Source: Vermamoeba vermiformis
Taxonomy: Eukaryota > Tubulinea > Echinamoebida
Direction of reading: 5' to 3'
Assembly (NCBI GenBank): GCA_045837725.1
Contig: JBEWZL010000208.1
Location: forward strand, 1-64,000
DNA: 64,000 bases
Both the position numbers and the translations under genes were made by a program. The notes beneath the pieces were generated by a model, which worked only from the letters and a program-made list of their open reading frames with translations, searched no databases and had not been told where the DNA came from. Shown piece after piece: positions 21,101-34,601 of this stretch (its first letter is position 1; the number at the start of each line of letters is the position of its first letter).

Positions 21101-22825
21101 CGCCCATCAACTACAAAAAATATTAGTCGTTATTCATTATAATATGTGCCGTTATTATGGATAGATTGTCATAGTTTTGTATTTAGAAATTAAAGCCAGA
21201 TCTACTTACAGCAAGCCCGTTCAACAAGCAAGAAACAGCAGACATGGCGTGCTTGTCGTCAATCAAGGACATCTTAATAGTGTTAAATCTCTTCTCGCCC
21301 AATAATCGTCGGAGATCTTGTTCAATGTCTTGCGAGGCAAAGTCCGTGCGCTTCATTTCAGTAACGACCAGATCGCATTTTTCGTAGACTGTTTTCATCT
21401 TCTGGCAGTCCAAATCCTTTTCATCTAACGGCATAGAGTAGCATTCTTTAGCTCCAACTTGCATAATAAGCGACTGTACAGAAAAATTAGCGAAATTATT
21501 CCAGGTAAAAAAATTGAATTTTTGTTCGCATGTTAGAATTAAACAGCAGTAAATAGGAGGTCTAATGACCCCTAGTGCCTTCTATTCTATATCGTATCAT
21601 ACCTCTAAGTTCGTTAATTGATCGTTGTCCAATAACTGAGCAACACCAATTTTCTTCAAAATTACGTCGATGAATGCAGCTCCAATAACCTTTAAACGCA
21701 ATTAGTATATTTATGAATGATTAATTACGTTACTATGCAATATACTTACGCGTTGACCGCCGTCGTAAGCCAATTTGACTGCGATTAAAGTATTCGTCTC
21801 TTGCATTTCATTATTGCCAGCAAAGAGTACATCTTCTAATTCAGCCATATTACCAGGTGATCCCTAATAATAATCAAATTAGTGCGTTATTAATACAATT
21901 TAAAGCGCAGTAAACCATTTTGAGGTCGAGATGCAGGATCAAGTTTTGATCTGAAAGCTCTAATAGGTCTGAATAGTATCTATATATTACCTTCTTCTTA
22001 AGGCACCATTTTCTATCATCGCCACACGCGTAAATTTCGACTTTGCATCGTTTCTCGTGGATCAACACCTTCAAAATTGTCTCGAACTGATTGCCCTTAT
22101 TAAGGTTTAAATATTGAGGACCATCTGATGCTGAGGAGGCCGTTGTGTTAGAAGCAGGTGTAGCCATGCTGTTTGTTTTCAAAGCCTTGCGGGGTGTTGC
22201 AGATGCGCCAGGTTTGCCCCACGCTTTAATCACCTTCGTAGTGTTGAAAAATTCTTTGGCAATGAGTTCTGCGTCTTCATCGTATACAGTATAGAACTCC
22301 TATTAATATAAATGTATATTAAAATGGCAGAACTAAAATGCAACGCGATCGAGGTTGATTTTTCAGTCCAGTAGCAGGGATCCAAATTGTAACTCGCATC
22401 TAATTTGTTCTATAATAGCCATAATAAATAGGCTTCGAAGCCTTGATTGATTTGATTATTGCCTGATAGTGGACCAAATCCAATTTTTCCCGCTTTTTGA
22501 TACTGTGATTTTTTTAAATGGATCTGGTGCCATATAATACTTACAGGACGTTCAAATATTCTCACAGTATCGTACGTTTTCTAAATAAAAATAATGGTTA
22601 ATATACTACGTGATTTTTCTGCTAATTTTGAAACGTCTGCATCTCAACTTACAGCAGGAAGGCTTCGATAAAAGCGCAAAAACGAGCCAGGATCCTTGTC
22701 TAAAAATAAAATTAATAATTTTGCACGATGAATAAATGGTAAATAAGCGCACCGTAGTTAGCTTTCACAGCGTCGTCTTCGTTCTCATCTACTTCAAAAA
22801 ACTTTCGCTTCTTGCTCTCAGCCAT
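18160..22825 (-). CDS. MSH2: DNA mismatch repair protein MSH2
   Basis: About 17 short exons assemble in frame into a full-length MutS homologue. It opens [18 protein letters not shown], and the spliced product matches MSH2 throughout: [73 protein letters not shown] and the Walker [16 protein letters not shown]. Then come [20 protein letters not shown], Walker [27 protein letters not shown] and [23 protein letters not shown]2 pairs with MSH6 or MSH3 to recognise mismatches and loops. It lacks the Phe-x-Glu mismatch-contact motif, as is normal for MSH2. A Ser/Thr/Ala-rich insert (about 22,120-22,180) sits between early domains. The start codon lies 138 bp from the divergent TPR/MYND gene. Confidence 0.95.
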
Positions 22826-22963
22826 GTGTACTCCTTTGTGGTAATATCTTCTGCCGTGGCCTCTAATTTCTAGGAACAGAACTGAAAGCAAAAAACAGAT
22901 TTTTTTGTTCGGGCAATTATGTTTTTTGGCTACACGTGTCAAACCACAAAACGCATCCATAAA
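22826..22963. promoter_or_regulatory. 138-bp divergent promoter, MSH2 / TPR-MYND gene
   Basis: The only sequence between two opposite start codons, so it must carry both promoters and both 5' leaders. It contains ACACGTGT near 22932, an extended CACGTG palindrome like that in the RCCR/CUE promoter. Confidence 0.45.
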
Positions 22964-25911
22964 ATGGGTAACAGCTACGCTAATAAAGTATGGACGAGGA
23001 AGTACGTATTAATAATGGCGAGAAATTATTCCAAAGCTAATCTAAAACTTTTAGTCCGGTCACCCCGTTTCTCGGTGTATTTTTAGCCAAACATCCTGAA
23101 TGTAGCAAAGAAGTCGATAGTTTACTCGCTCAATCCAATTTTTATTCGAATTTTGGTAAGCAAGCAATTTGAATAAACTTCGATCCAGAATAATTTGAAG
23201 AATTAATTCAAAATAATTCTAGCTATTTATAAATACTGCACAATTTATCTTATTCTACCGTACAATTAATTACGAATTATTGAATTTTTTTTCAGCGTTT
23301 GAGGAATCTACTTGGCGATCCAGTCAGGCCATTAGAACACCTGAAATAATGGGGGCGCAACTATATATGTTTTCACACGCATTTAATGCAAGCACTCGAG
23401 CAGTTCGTGTTGCTGAAGCAAAGAAGGTAAGCCAAATCCACAAGCATTGTGATACTTTCCTTGGATGGCGGTCTATACTTACAATTCCCACGTTTATATG
23501 CTTAAGTACACTAGAAATATGTCATTGACAGTTCTAATTAATTGTTTTAGGCATTAGAGCTGGGTCCTTGTCCAGATGCGTACAGTTTATTGGCAACAGA
23601 AGAAGCCACAACATTAGTAAGTTCGCTATAGCAAATAAAAATATTATAGTAATATAATATGGTATATGTAGTAATATTAGGACATTAATAGAATTAAAGG
23701 AGTTAATTATGAATTTGTTTTAGGAAGAAGCACTTAAATATGCCAAACAAGGCTACGAAGAAGGCGAAAAAGCATTGATTAATTACGAATCCAATATTTT
23801 CACTGCCAAAAAAGGAAATTTTTGGGATTACCACGAGACTCGACCTTACATTCGTGCACTTCAGACCTACGCGCAGTGCTTGATTGACAACGGTAAAGCT
23901 GATGAAGCCGTGCCTATTTTGCAAAAAGGATTGGAGCTCAATCCTGGCGACAACATTGTAAGTCCATTTCCATATTTGGAAATCGATCTGCAAATATTTC
24001 TGTCCCGATCCAACCAACTTTTTACACGAGATCCAGATCCAACTTTCATAGACTTAAATTGCAGTTCACATTGTTATTATGAGACTTGGTGATATATATG
24101 ATATTATATTAATATGGTCTTGTAATATAGGGCTTAGAACAGAATCTAATGTTGGCGTACATGCACTTGAAAAAATTCGATGAAGTGCTGGCCATTATCA
24201 ACAAACAAGAACGCGTAAGTATTAATAGAACGAAATCATATAGTATATATTAGATAGAGGGTCCCGGCCTTATACTAAAATTACTATATTTAGAAACATA
24301 ACGTGTTGCTGTTCGCGTCGTACAATTACACAAAGGCACTGCTCACGTTCAAAAAGCACGGCAGAACGGAACAAACTTATTGGGCCCTGGCGCAGTCTTT
24401 TAAGAGCAATTTCAACGTGATTGACGCCATGTTAGGTACGTCCATATTAATTAATGCTTGATTAATGCATCCTCATGGCATTTTTTTCCATTTTTGGAAA
24501 TTTTGTTGGATTCTGACGTTCAATTTTTTTAGAGCCGGAAAAATTCTGCGCGAGACCAATCAATCCTTATATGAACACTCAAGGTCCAGTTGAAGCGGTT
24601 TCATTTATTCATAATTGGGCCAGATTTTGGTTTGAAGACAAAGAGGCTTGGGCTTGGTTTAGACGATCTATTATTGTCGGATTGTCTTTGCATCCGTGCA
24701 AGCATTGCGCTGTAAGTATAGCTAAATATGGATATTATAAAAATTTTTTCGGCGGAACTAACGGATCTGTTATTAGCAAAATATTTGGAAGTCGGACGAT
24801 CTGCTGACGCAGGTTGATAAACTTATTGCCAAAAATAAGTACACCGAGGCAGCAGTGCTAATTCAACAAATTATGAATATTATTCCCGGAAAACATCCGT
24901 TAGGCATTGCTGCGATGACAAGATTGGCTTACTGCTTCGTGAACGGATCTGGAGCCAAATCCAGCTTCACTCGAGCAAAAGATATTTGCTTAAATGGTAC
25001 GTAGTTATAGCTATATTATAATACACTATATTAGTATCATCATTAGTCATATAAGGATCCATTAGTTGATTACGAGGAGCAGATCCGACTGACAATTTGA
25101 TTTTTGTTCTATTGAGGCTAATTTTTACCATTTATAGTAATCTCATTCGACATGGTGAAATTTCATCGTGACATTAGCGCCTCTCACGAATCAGACGACG
25201 AGTACTTTATGTTGGGCGTGGATCGTGAGGCGCGCAGACTCGAGCTGATTCTGAACACTTGCCGCGATGTTTGCAAACAAATTATGAATAAGTAAGTATA
25301 CTATTATATATACTACTATACTACCATATATCGTACACGCACGCAATATAGTTTTGCTGCTCCGGAGCTATTTTTACGGACCGAATCTGACATTTTGGAT
25401 GCGGCAATCGATCGAGTTTTCAGTGTTAGCAAGAAGCATAGTAATCTTTTCATTAGGGCACCTAAAATAGAATATGAACGCCTATTAGATTTCAGTACTG
25501 TATCTGTGTTGCCCGAGGAAGAAGATCCGCATCAAGTATCGAGCCAAAGTGCCAAGCAAGAAGTGGAATTGACACCGGAAAAACTAGCAGAATTGAATAA
25601 GTTAATGACTGAAGGCAAGCCTGGTGTTGATAGACCATTCTCAATGGCAGATCTGACCAAAATGATGGCCAAGTCCACGATGAAGAGCGACCCTTCACGC
25701 AATGTTTGCGCGGCTTGCGGAAAAACAGATATTCCGCTGAAGCAATGCGGTCAATGCAAGCAGTAAGTAGACCATATATATATAATATGAGTCATCATGG
25801 GCCATATACTAACGGTGCTGTCGTAGGGTCAAGTACTGCTGTCGCGAGTGTCAAAAATCAGATTGGAGTCGACACAAAAAAGTTTGTGCGCAATTAGCAA
25901 ATACGATGTAA
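22964..25911 (+). CDS. TPR protein with C-terminal MYND zinc finger
   Basis: Twelve exons, all phases consistent. Start 22964 gives [12 protein letters not shown], a possible N-myristoylation signal; the nearer ATG (MDEE) is out of frame with exon 2. The body is helical with TPR-like repeats, for example [20 protein letters not shown] followed by GLELNPGDN, and [19 protein letters not shown]. The C-terminus is a MYND finger: [19 protein letters not shown], then [20 protein letters not shown], split by the last intron. MYND fingers bind proline-rich peptides, and TPR-MYND proteins often act as co-chaperones or adaptors. No SET domain is present. Partner unknown. Confidence 0.8.
23967..23982. 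repeat. CArG/Mcm1-like palindrome, TPR-MYND intron 5
   Basis: TTTCCATATTTGGAAA, nearly perfect dyad with a CCATATTTGG core. Confidence 0.5.
24485..24500. repeat. CArG-like palindrome, TPR-MYND intron 7
   Basis: TTTCCATTTTTGGAAA, second copy in the same gene. Confidence 0.45.
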
Positions 25912-26212
25912 TTTAATATTCAGAGTTAAAGTAAAATTTATGCTTTGCATTCATTTCGCTTCGCTACATCCAGATCTTGGTGTACCCCAGCATTTTAATT
26001 TCTGATTAGAAAATGAAAATAATATTCGTATTGAACCCACCATTATTTATATTCCCTTAATGATATTTCGATAAAACAATGAACTAGGAAGGCACGAAAG
26101 ATAAGGATGAAAAAAACAGATCTAAATTTACAACGTGTTTTGGTGTTACACACGACTACACGAACAAATTAACAATGTTATTCGCCTTGCTCATATTAAT
26201 AATGAGCCATAT

Positions 26213-27321
26213 TTAAACAGTAGACAGCTGATTCTCGTCTTCGGTCGAGTTGAACTTGGCGAAGAATTCTTGGCCTAATTGAAAATGCGTTAGAATAAAC
26301 TATAATAAGCCTAAAAAAGCGTAATAATATTCACTACTTACTTGAAGTTACTCCTTTAGGCAAGTTCGAGTAATATCGGTACAAGAAATAAAGAATAAAC
26401 AACTACAAAAAAAGATCAGTTCCGGAACTCGAAAAAATATTGCATAATTCCAGTAAAATATAGCTAATAGCACGTACTCTAACTAATATAACGAGCAATT
26501 CCACGAAGACTGTAATTCCAGGCAGTTCTCGAACAGCAAGGACGGTAATAAACTCGGAAAAGGTTTCTACGGCAAAAAATATCGTGTACTATAATATAAT
26601 TAAGGAGTAATAATCTCTCGACATGTTGTTAATAATTAATGGATAGTTTGAGCGGATCTAGCGTTAATAAGGATACAATCATGGCGAACATTTTGTTGAA
26701 ATTTCTTGCCGATAGAAAGCCTATTGGTGCAAACGCAATGCCTCCCACTAGCCACCAATGTCGTAGTATTAGCGATAAGACTGATATTATCTAAATAAAA
26801 GCGGATCGTGTCAAAATTAAACTCGAAAATTCGAAATAAAAATCTGTAATGCTTCATAATTATCATAAATGCTTATATACGCATGATATTATGAAATTTA
26901 TCTTAAAATTATCGTAATTGGATTTTTTGAGTTATTAGGGAATTAGATTTTGATTTTTTACGACGGATCTTACCATGTGAAAGGCAGAAATTAGCTTTAC
27001 TGTTGCTGCTTGTTTCTTAATTAATATAAACTTATTATAATCATCTTCCGGCTCGACTGTCGCTGGTTCGTAGGCCGAATCTCCGAACGGAAAAGCTGCA
27101 GATCCGAGTGTAGGCGTGTAATACGTTGTTTCATAGCTTGAAGTGGTCGTAGGTGCTACATTAGGCGCAGTATATGTCATAGTTTGCATTTGTGAAGCAC
27201 GGAGTTCCTGCATCTGTAATTGTTTCGCAAGTTCTTCATCACTTTGACGCAGATCCGTTCCATCGCCTTCCAACTGCGTATTATTTTGGCCTTGATTAGC
27301 TAAATCGTCAAAATTACTCAT
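26213..27321 (-). CDS. Multi-pass membrane protein with Gln/Thr-rich cytosolic head, unknown
   Basis: The N-terminal exon (MSNFDDLANQGQNNTQLEGD) is polar and ends in a basic/hydrophobic border (NKFILIKKQAATVKL). Later exons are strongly hydrophobic: LILRHWWLVGGIAFAPIGFL, ITVLAVRELPGITVFVELLV and LFILYFLYRYYSNLPKG, suggesting three or four spans. The last exon is a short acidic tail ending TEDENQLSTV. The exon between the first and second spans has an uncertain donor. The topology recalls small ER/Golgi membrane proteins, but I cannot assign a family. Confidence 0.55.
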
Positions 27322-27382
27322 TGCGGCTGATACTTTGTTGTTTGATCCGATTTTGAAAACAAAATAAAAATTACATCCGTCT
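27322..27382. promoter_or_regulatory. 61-bp divergent start-codon interval
   Basis: Two predicted opposite-strand start codons are separated by only 61 bp. This leaves room for very short 5' leaders, or the transcripts overlap. There is no CACGTG here. If the plus-strand start is wrong the interval would be larger. Confidence 0.35.
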
Positions 27383-29028
27383 ATGGAAACCACACAAGAC
27401 GAACTAAAAATTCCTAAACGGTACACAGTACTTGAGGAGCTATATAGGAGAGTAAGGACTATTTTGTTTGCTTAGTTTTGCAAGATCTAACCGTTATTTT
27501 AAGGATGCGGAACCAAAGACTTGGATTCTCAAGTGCTTGGATAAATGGAGCAACAAAATCGTTGCTTTGCACTGTATAGATTCTATTATTGATACTTCTT
27601 TCAACTATGGACTTCAACAGTTCTGTGGAGTGATGATTGCGGATCAACTGCAACAGATGTCCGATAGCTTTGTCAAAATTAATGATATTACTTATTCCAA
27701 AGAATCAAAACGATTTTATATAAATAGAGAGTATATGGGTAAGTTATTTAGTGGTCACCGAGATTTTAAATGTAATTTCTGAATTTTAATTTTTTCAGAT
27801 TTAACGTTAGCCGAAGCATTCAGAACGAGAAAACTTACTTTTAACGACAAACTTCGTATATTTTATAAACTTGTTCGTGCTCTTAGTGAATTAGAAGAGG
27901 CTGCCCTTGTTCACTTGAATTTGAACGTAAGTTTTGGATCACATCCAAAAAATATCCCTAATGAATTCTCTAATAATTTTAATTATAGCCGAACCATATA
28001 CTACTCAGTAAAGATCTTAAAACGGTCAAAATATGCGGATTTATCGGCAAATCAACTCGTCTTTCGAACACGTTGACCGCAACGGAGTACAATCGCTACT
28101 TAAATACTAACGATGAGGGCGCAAATCATTTCCGAGCATTTGAATTGCTCGATGTAAATAGGTAAGTACTAATATTAATATATACAAATATTTGATTAAA
28201 TATTTAACTTTTTTTTTGACCAAATCCGCCAGATCTTGTTTGTAGACTTAAATTACTTTCATTTACTTAATAAACCATACAAATAATAGTAGCATAATAT
28301 AATATAAGTACTACTTTTATTTTGGTACTAAAAATATTTTCAGTTATCATCCAATGCCGAGACTCAGATCTGTCATGGATGTTTGGTCGCTGGGCTGTAT
28401 CTTTGCATATATGCTACTGGATGGTATTTCCATATTTGGTAATGTTCAGTTGGACACTGGTCGGGTGAAAATCAGATTAGGAACGACGTCGAATTACGAA
28501 CCAGTGCTGGAAAACGGAAGAAATGTGTATTTTGCTGTGCCGGACCCTGGCAAAACACTTACCATATTAGGAAATATTTGGTCGAAAGATAAGAACGTGG
28601 CACCACTATTGCCATTATTGGCAATGATGTTAAATTACGATCCAAGAAGACGAATCACGGCGAAAACGATTTTGAATTATAAGATTTTCAGTGAAAAGCC
28701 ATATTCAGATATTATAGCATACAAATTCATACTGTCGCTAAAAATGGATCGGATCGTTTTGGAATCTGGAGAGAAACTTTCGGAGTTGACTCCAAAGAGG
28801 GTCATCGAATATTTCAAAACACTATTGCAGCATAAAAAAGCACTAATGACTGATATAAGAAACGATTTGATAGTATTGGCGAATAATTTGGCGACCAAAA
28901 CTCCGGTGCCATTCGAGATCTGGATCCACATATTCGTGTTAGCTGATACTAAGCCAATTACGTATATACCACTCTCGAAATTTGAATTGGCAAATTGGAG
29001 AAAAGAAAGCTCAAATCAAATTCAATAA
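27383..29028 (+). CDS. Protein pseudokinase
   Basis: Five exons. The kinase outline is clear but the catalytic residues are gone. The ATP-lysine strand reads KIVALHCIDSII (VAIK Lys replaced by His). The catalytic loop reads VHLNLNPNHILLS (HRD replaced by HLN). The metal-binding DFG is replaced by KICGFIG, and the APE motif reads AFELLD. The downstream structural helix MDVWSLGCIFAYMLLDG is intact. It probably works as a scaffold or allosteric partner (inference). The first exon is uncertain. Using donor CG|GTACAC after MEDELKIP-type codons keeps the frame; the stronger donor GTAAGG would put exon 2 one base out. The gene is tail-to-tail with the reductase. Confidence 0.7.
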
Positions 29029-29330
29029 AAGAGCGGCTTTGTACAATTAAAATAAAGAGATCGTAAGAAAAGCTTTGGTGTAATTATTAATAGAAATTTA
29101 ATGACATTAGCAATATAATAAATATGTAGTACTTTACTTAGCGAAAGTTTAGTAAGCTAATTCAATGCAGGTTACAGAAGTTTTAGCTTCTTGCTAGTAA
29201 AAAACTGATTTCTTTTCTGAGAAAAATAAAAAAGCTGCTGCTAATACTACTATACCTATATATATAAAAGCTTAAAGTTGTTTGTCAGAATTGTTGTTGG
29301 CCATTGTTAAGCCTAATAAGACTGTCTTTA

Positions 29331-32300
29331 TTACAAACTACCAGTTGTAGTGGAAGACGACGTCACGTGGTCAATAACAAAGTCAAACCACTTTTGTAGC
29401 ACCTCCTCGCTAATCTCTTCAAATTGACTGTAATTCTGTTGCAATATTTTGTTCGTGTTCGCGCAGTCCACTACTGAATCACGTGCTGGGAACCAACCAC
29501 GACGACCAAAATATTCTTTGAGCAATCGGATAAATAGGGTTATCCTCACCTAAGAATAATTATTAGAATTACCATGTACAATATTCGTGGATAAAATAAA
29601 CTTGCCTAATTTGGGCAAAACATCGCGTTTCCAGGCTTCATAAGGCAATGTTTCCAGATCAGGAACTTTTTCGGTCAACAATTGCATTTCTTTGTCGAAA
29701 CTAAGTTTGTTTGGGTTGACGATGTTGAATACTCTTCCAATAGCTTTGTAAAGAATGAAATGAGAATTGATTTGTTAGAGCAGATCCGGATCGACTTACA
29801 ATCTTTTTGCTTTGCGATGGTTAGGATCGTTCGTGAAACAAAATCGACTGGATTTGACTCCATTTTTGCATGTGTATCAATTGGCACTGATTTACATTGC
29901 AATAAACCGACCAATAGGCGATTGTCAAAGTCGTCTGTGAAAGTGTCAGATCCGAGACTTTTGCCAGGCTAGAAGGAAATAAATAAGACTTACCCAAATT
30001 GCAATAGCCAGTAATAGTATTCGATGAGATCATGCCAGGTCTATAAATAACAGCGCGTAAATCTCCCTCGTCGATCGTTTTCCAAACAAATCTTTCAGCC
30101 ACAAACTTGCTCAAACTACAACTATTAGTAAGTATACGATATCTATTAATATGAGTAGTATTATATCGTACTTGTAGCCGCCCATTAATTTGTACAAAGT
30201 GTTGCCTTGTCGGTACACGGGCATTTCTTCGACACGTGTCTCAGGTAGCACGCAGACCGATGCTGTTGACACGAAGTGCAGTAACTTGTTAAGACCATTT
30301 AGGCAGAAATTTACTATATGCTTAGTTCCTAGTGTCGGGTAGAGTAAGTTAATATATCATTCGTGCTTGAGACGTACCTTCAACGTTGGATTTTTTCAGT
30401 GAAAAGTAGGGGAGCACGCTGTTGACGTACGCAGCCACGTGATAAACTTCTTCGATTTCTTCAGAGAGCTCTTTATAATTATTAAGGCCTAGTAGTGGCA
30501 AGGCAAGGTCTCCTTCCAACTATTCGATCGTTCGGGTTAGTGAAATTTTCCTTTTTTGGAAAAGTTTTTTTTTTACGTACCGGAATAACTTTGGTCTCGT
30601 ATTCTTCGCGCCATTCAAATTTTGCAAAATTAAATCGTTCTTTGATGCGTTCTATTCCATTCAAATTCTTCGATTTCCTTAATAGGCAATAAACTGTCTT
30701 GTTCTCCAGCAACAAATCACGAAGGATTTGAAGGCCTAAAAATCCGCAACTGCCGGTCAACAACACTTTGCTAGACTTATTCGCATTTTCGTTATTTGTA
30801 TTTGAGGTGCCTTCGTGAGGTTGATTTAACATAATAAACTGATGTTCGAGCTCTCTTTTCAGATCGAACGAGTCCATCGGATCCACTTGCGGCGAGTTGA
30901 CATAATTCGCTAATTTTTCTATATCAGCGCCCTACAAGCGTATATATCGATCAGTATTTCCTTATATAGTAAGTGGCTTGTTTATCCGTACCTCGGCAAC
31001 GATTACTGAAATAGGCACTTCAATGTTCAAATTCGTTTTGAGCATATTTTGAATTTTGATGGCGCTCAATGAGTCAGTGCCCATATGCAACAATGGCACT
31101 AATAATAATTAATAAGGAGCTTAGTTAATATAAATTATCTTACCTTTTTTGAAATCAGTTTTGTTGTCGGAGTCAGCTCCGTCGAGACCAATGGCGGTCG
31201 ATAATATTTGCAATAATTTTTGTTGGACTGAGCCTTGTTTTTGCTCCAATTCTTCGTACAATTCTTTCAATTGAGTTTTGTATCGTTTAGCAATCGCGTG
31301 ACGAACGATTTTGAAGTTTGAATTCAACATGTGATTTTCTTCAGTGAATTTTTCGGTGGTTAAAATAACTCCGAATGGAATTTCGTAGTTTCGCATCTAA
31401 AGAAATAAAGTTAGCCTTATTAGGAAATTCCAAAAAAAGATCGTTAAAACTTGCTCTATTTTTGGCACCAATGCGAATAATATCTTTGTGAACTTCTTCA
31501 ATAAACATTGGATCTTTGCAGATTTCTTCGAATTTGAGCTCGTCTTTTTCGTGTAATTTGCACCACTGTTGTGCGATTTCTCCGTTAGGCACAACAACAG
31601 CCAACAAAAATGACTTTAACGCGTCACCATGAACGTAGATCTGGTCAATAAGCGCACTTTCAACGAAGATATTTTCCAACCGGGAAGGCCTAACAAAATA
31701 AAATCAATAATATGTTGCCATATTTGGTAAGTGTCAATGGTTTCTTACGCAACGAATTCTCCTTGGGCGAGTTTGAAAATATTTTTCTTTCTGTCAATAA
31801 TTTTGTACATGTCATTAGCTTGTTCGACAATATCTCCCGTGTGATACCATCCATCGACAAACACTTCTTTACTATAAAAGGAAACGTCATTAGCTCAAGC
31901 CTTGCACTAACTTTTTTCGCCGAACTTACGTCTTCTCTTCGTTCTTGTAGTATCCAGCAGACTAAAACAGGCAATTAGACTCGGATAATTTTTGCAATGC
32001 AAAGGACTTACCATATAAGGAGATTTAACGCAAAGTTCACCGCGAGGGAATGGTTTGTCTTCAGGGCTGTATTCTTCCCACGGAACTAACTTCGTTTCTA
32101 CACCACAATAAGCGTTAAAATAACCTTATTAATGATAATAATTAACTTACCAACGAAATTTTTGGCTCTGAAGCCCGATGTAATAGCGCCGACCTAAGTG
32201 TGAAAAAATTAATTTTTGAACAGTGATAAAATTAACTAACAACGTACTTCAGTGGCGCCGTAAGAATCATCAACGGAACAAATCCAGCATTTTTTCATGA

Positions 32301-34392
32301 ACGCCAGTACTTCGGGACTCGTCGGAGCACCGCCCGTGACAATGGCAGCGACGCGATCACCGAGAATGTCTGAGAACTCACTCAGCGCTATCTCACGGGC
32401 TTGTTCCTCCTAACATCAATTAATAATGCATCACTTGATATATATAGTTTCATATTAATATTTACGTCATATTGATGCTTCAAGTTTTCGAAAGTCTTCT
32501 TGTACTCGGAATAAATTTTGTTCCAAAAGACAGGTGTCGCTGAAATAGTTGTCGGGCGAAGAATTCTAATGTCTTCAAATAACAGCCCAATATCCTTTCA
32601 GATCATAATATTAGTGCCTGTATTATATGAATCGTATTTTTGTTTTTCTTACACCGCTGAAAATTCCGACGCGTCCGCCGTACATAAGTTGACGCCAATC
32701 ATTCTTGCGATCTGAATTGGACCAAGAAGGTGCAATATCGGGGTCATGAAGTCGATAGAGACTAAGTACGAGAAAAAAAGTTAATGGAGTTGTGACAGGT
32801 GTCAATTTGTCGTGTCACGTACTTGGTCAAGTTAGAGTGCCAAACCTTTTCGAGTATAATTACACCTTTAGGGTCCCCAGTACTACCACTGGTATCTATA
32901 TGAATAATAGTGTTAGTATACAAATCAAACGGTAGTGATCGAAAGTGACACTTACAGACGAGCGTGAAAATATCGTCGGGCTTTGTATCCACGAAGGAGA
33001 ATTGTTGATCTTTGCCAATCGCTTCAATTTCACTGAAATTATAGACTGTAACATTTTCAAACTTGTAATTCAATGTGCTCTTTGAGTTGAAATCATCGTC
33101 GATAAAAACAACGGTTTTAACTGACGGACAATACGGCAGACAATTATAGACCTATTTAATTAACAAAATATTAGTAAATTGATCATATATATTAGTTTTT
33201 GCGTATTATTAACAATTCTTACTTTTTCCACGGTGTCGATCCCGCAAACGATCAATTTCATTTCCGTTTGATTAACAATGCTTTTAAAACCGACTTCATC
33301 TGTAGTTACATACACTTTAATATTAGTATTAATATGTATGTTAGGACGTACCTATAGCATGTGGTATAATAGGTCCAATGATCGAGTTGACCATGCACGC
33401 ATAATCAGCCACGTAATATTCAAATCGATTCCGCGAACAAATTCCAATAAATTCTCGCTACAAATAGGTAATTAATTAATACGCTTCGAATTAACATTAA
33501 TGCAACTATTCTAGATGTCGTACTGGTTGAACAAAAGTTCGCAATCCAAATCCAAAGTCTCTGATGTGCTGCCAAGTCTCTTCAAACGTTTTCCAAGTAA
33601 ATTTGTCGTCTAATTTCCTCGTTGTTTTGTCGCGCATTCTCCAACCGAGACACAATCTAAAATAAATTGCAATTTAATTTTACCGTTAAAATGTCGACCA
33701 TTCAATACTATCTTATCAAAGTGAATTCGTAAATTATGTTATTTCCAAATAAGGAAAGTTTGGTATTCGCTTTGCATCAATTTACCTCTTGCCATACAAG
33801 GTGAAGGCATTTCTAAAAAAGTAAAATATAATTAGTCGCAATTAACATGCAATATTATCGTAGTACGCACATCATATTTTGCGTCGTTGAATATGATTGA
33901 ATTTTCGCTTGAATACTAGCGGATCTAATTGTTTCAACGACCATGTAATGGCCGTGACCTTGTTCTTTGTAACAAGCTTCACAAAAATCAAAGTCGCTGC
34001 ATTCTATAAGGATAATATACGATTAATATTAATAAATAAGGTTCGTTGGACAATTACCCGTGCAGTGGTATCGATTAACGCCCTCTGGAATTCTATCAAA
34101 GCATCCGTTACAGGTGTAAAACGCTTCAACCTGTTCTTTCTCTAAATAATTTCTTATTAATGTCGTATTAATGAAATCATTATTAGAAGGTAATTATTAT
34201 TAAATACTGATTTGAATTGAGGATTATGGAAATTTAAATTAAAAAAAACGATTTTAAAATCAAAGACTCACCACTAATAGCCTCCATAAAGCTGTAAAAT
34301 TTTAAATATTCTTGATAGTCACGAAGGAGAAGCCAAGTTAAAGCTGCGACCAACGCTAGAAATATAAACAGAACGAATCCAATAAATGACAT
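29331..34392 (-). CDS. Membrane-anchored carboxylic acid reductase (ZZ finger - acyl adenylation - PCP - NAD(P)H reductase)
   Basis: About 20 short exons. The N-terminus is a membrane anchor ([20 protein letters not shown]). Next comes a ZZ-type zinc finger: [20 protein letters not shown], then [20 protein letters not shown]. The long-chain acyl-CoA synthetase-type adenylation domain has [29 protein letters not shown] and [17 protein letters not shown]. The carrier domain has the phosphopantetheine serine in [12 protein letters not shown]. The thioester reductase has [18 protein letters not shown] and [13 protein letters not shown] (YxxxK). Such enzymes activate an acid as acyl-AMP, load it on the carrier arm and release it reductively as aldehyde. 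A fatty-acid substrate is likely from the ACSL-type domain (inference). A ZZ finger in this architecture is unexpected. Confidence 0.85.
33742..33757. repeat. CArG/Mcm1-like palindrome, reductase intron
   Basis: TTTCCAAATAAGGAAA, the reverse complement of the CWF19L1 copy, in a near-terminal intron of the carboxylic acid reductase. Confidence 0.5.
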
Positions 34393-34601
34393 GTCTTCCT
34401 GCGCTACAATTTCATTATACTATTAATATACAATATATAATACAAATATGTATGCCGCTATAGCGTCTGTCAGCTTTTTCAAATAAAATAGAACAATTGA
34501 AATCTCTTTTTAGTTTCACAATAAATTTGATAAAAATTCGCAAGAATCCTAATCAATTCGTACTAATATAATTATTATTGTTTTTATTTTACAACGAAGA
34601 T

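Noticed and set aside
28427-28442. CArG-like palindrome in the pseudokinase taken as a hidden 26-nt intron
   Set aside because: Removing it would break the frame, and 26 nt is shorter than any other intron here.
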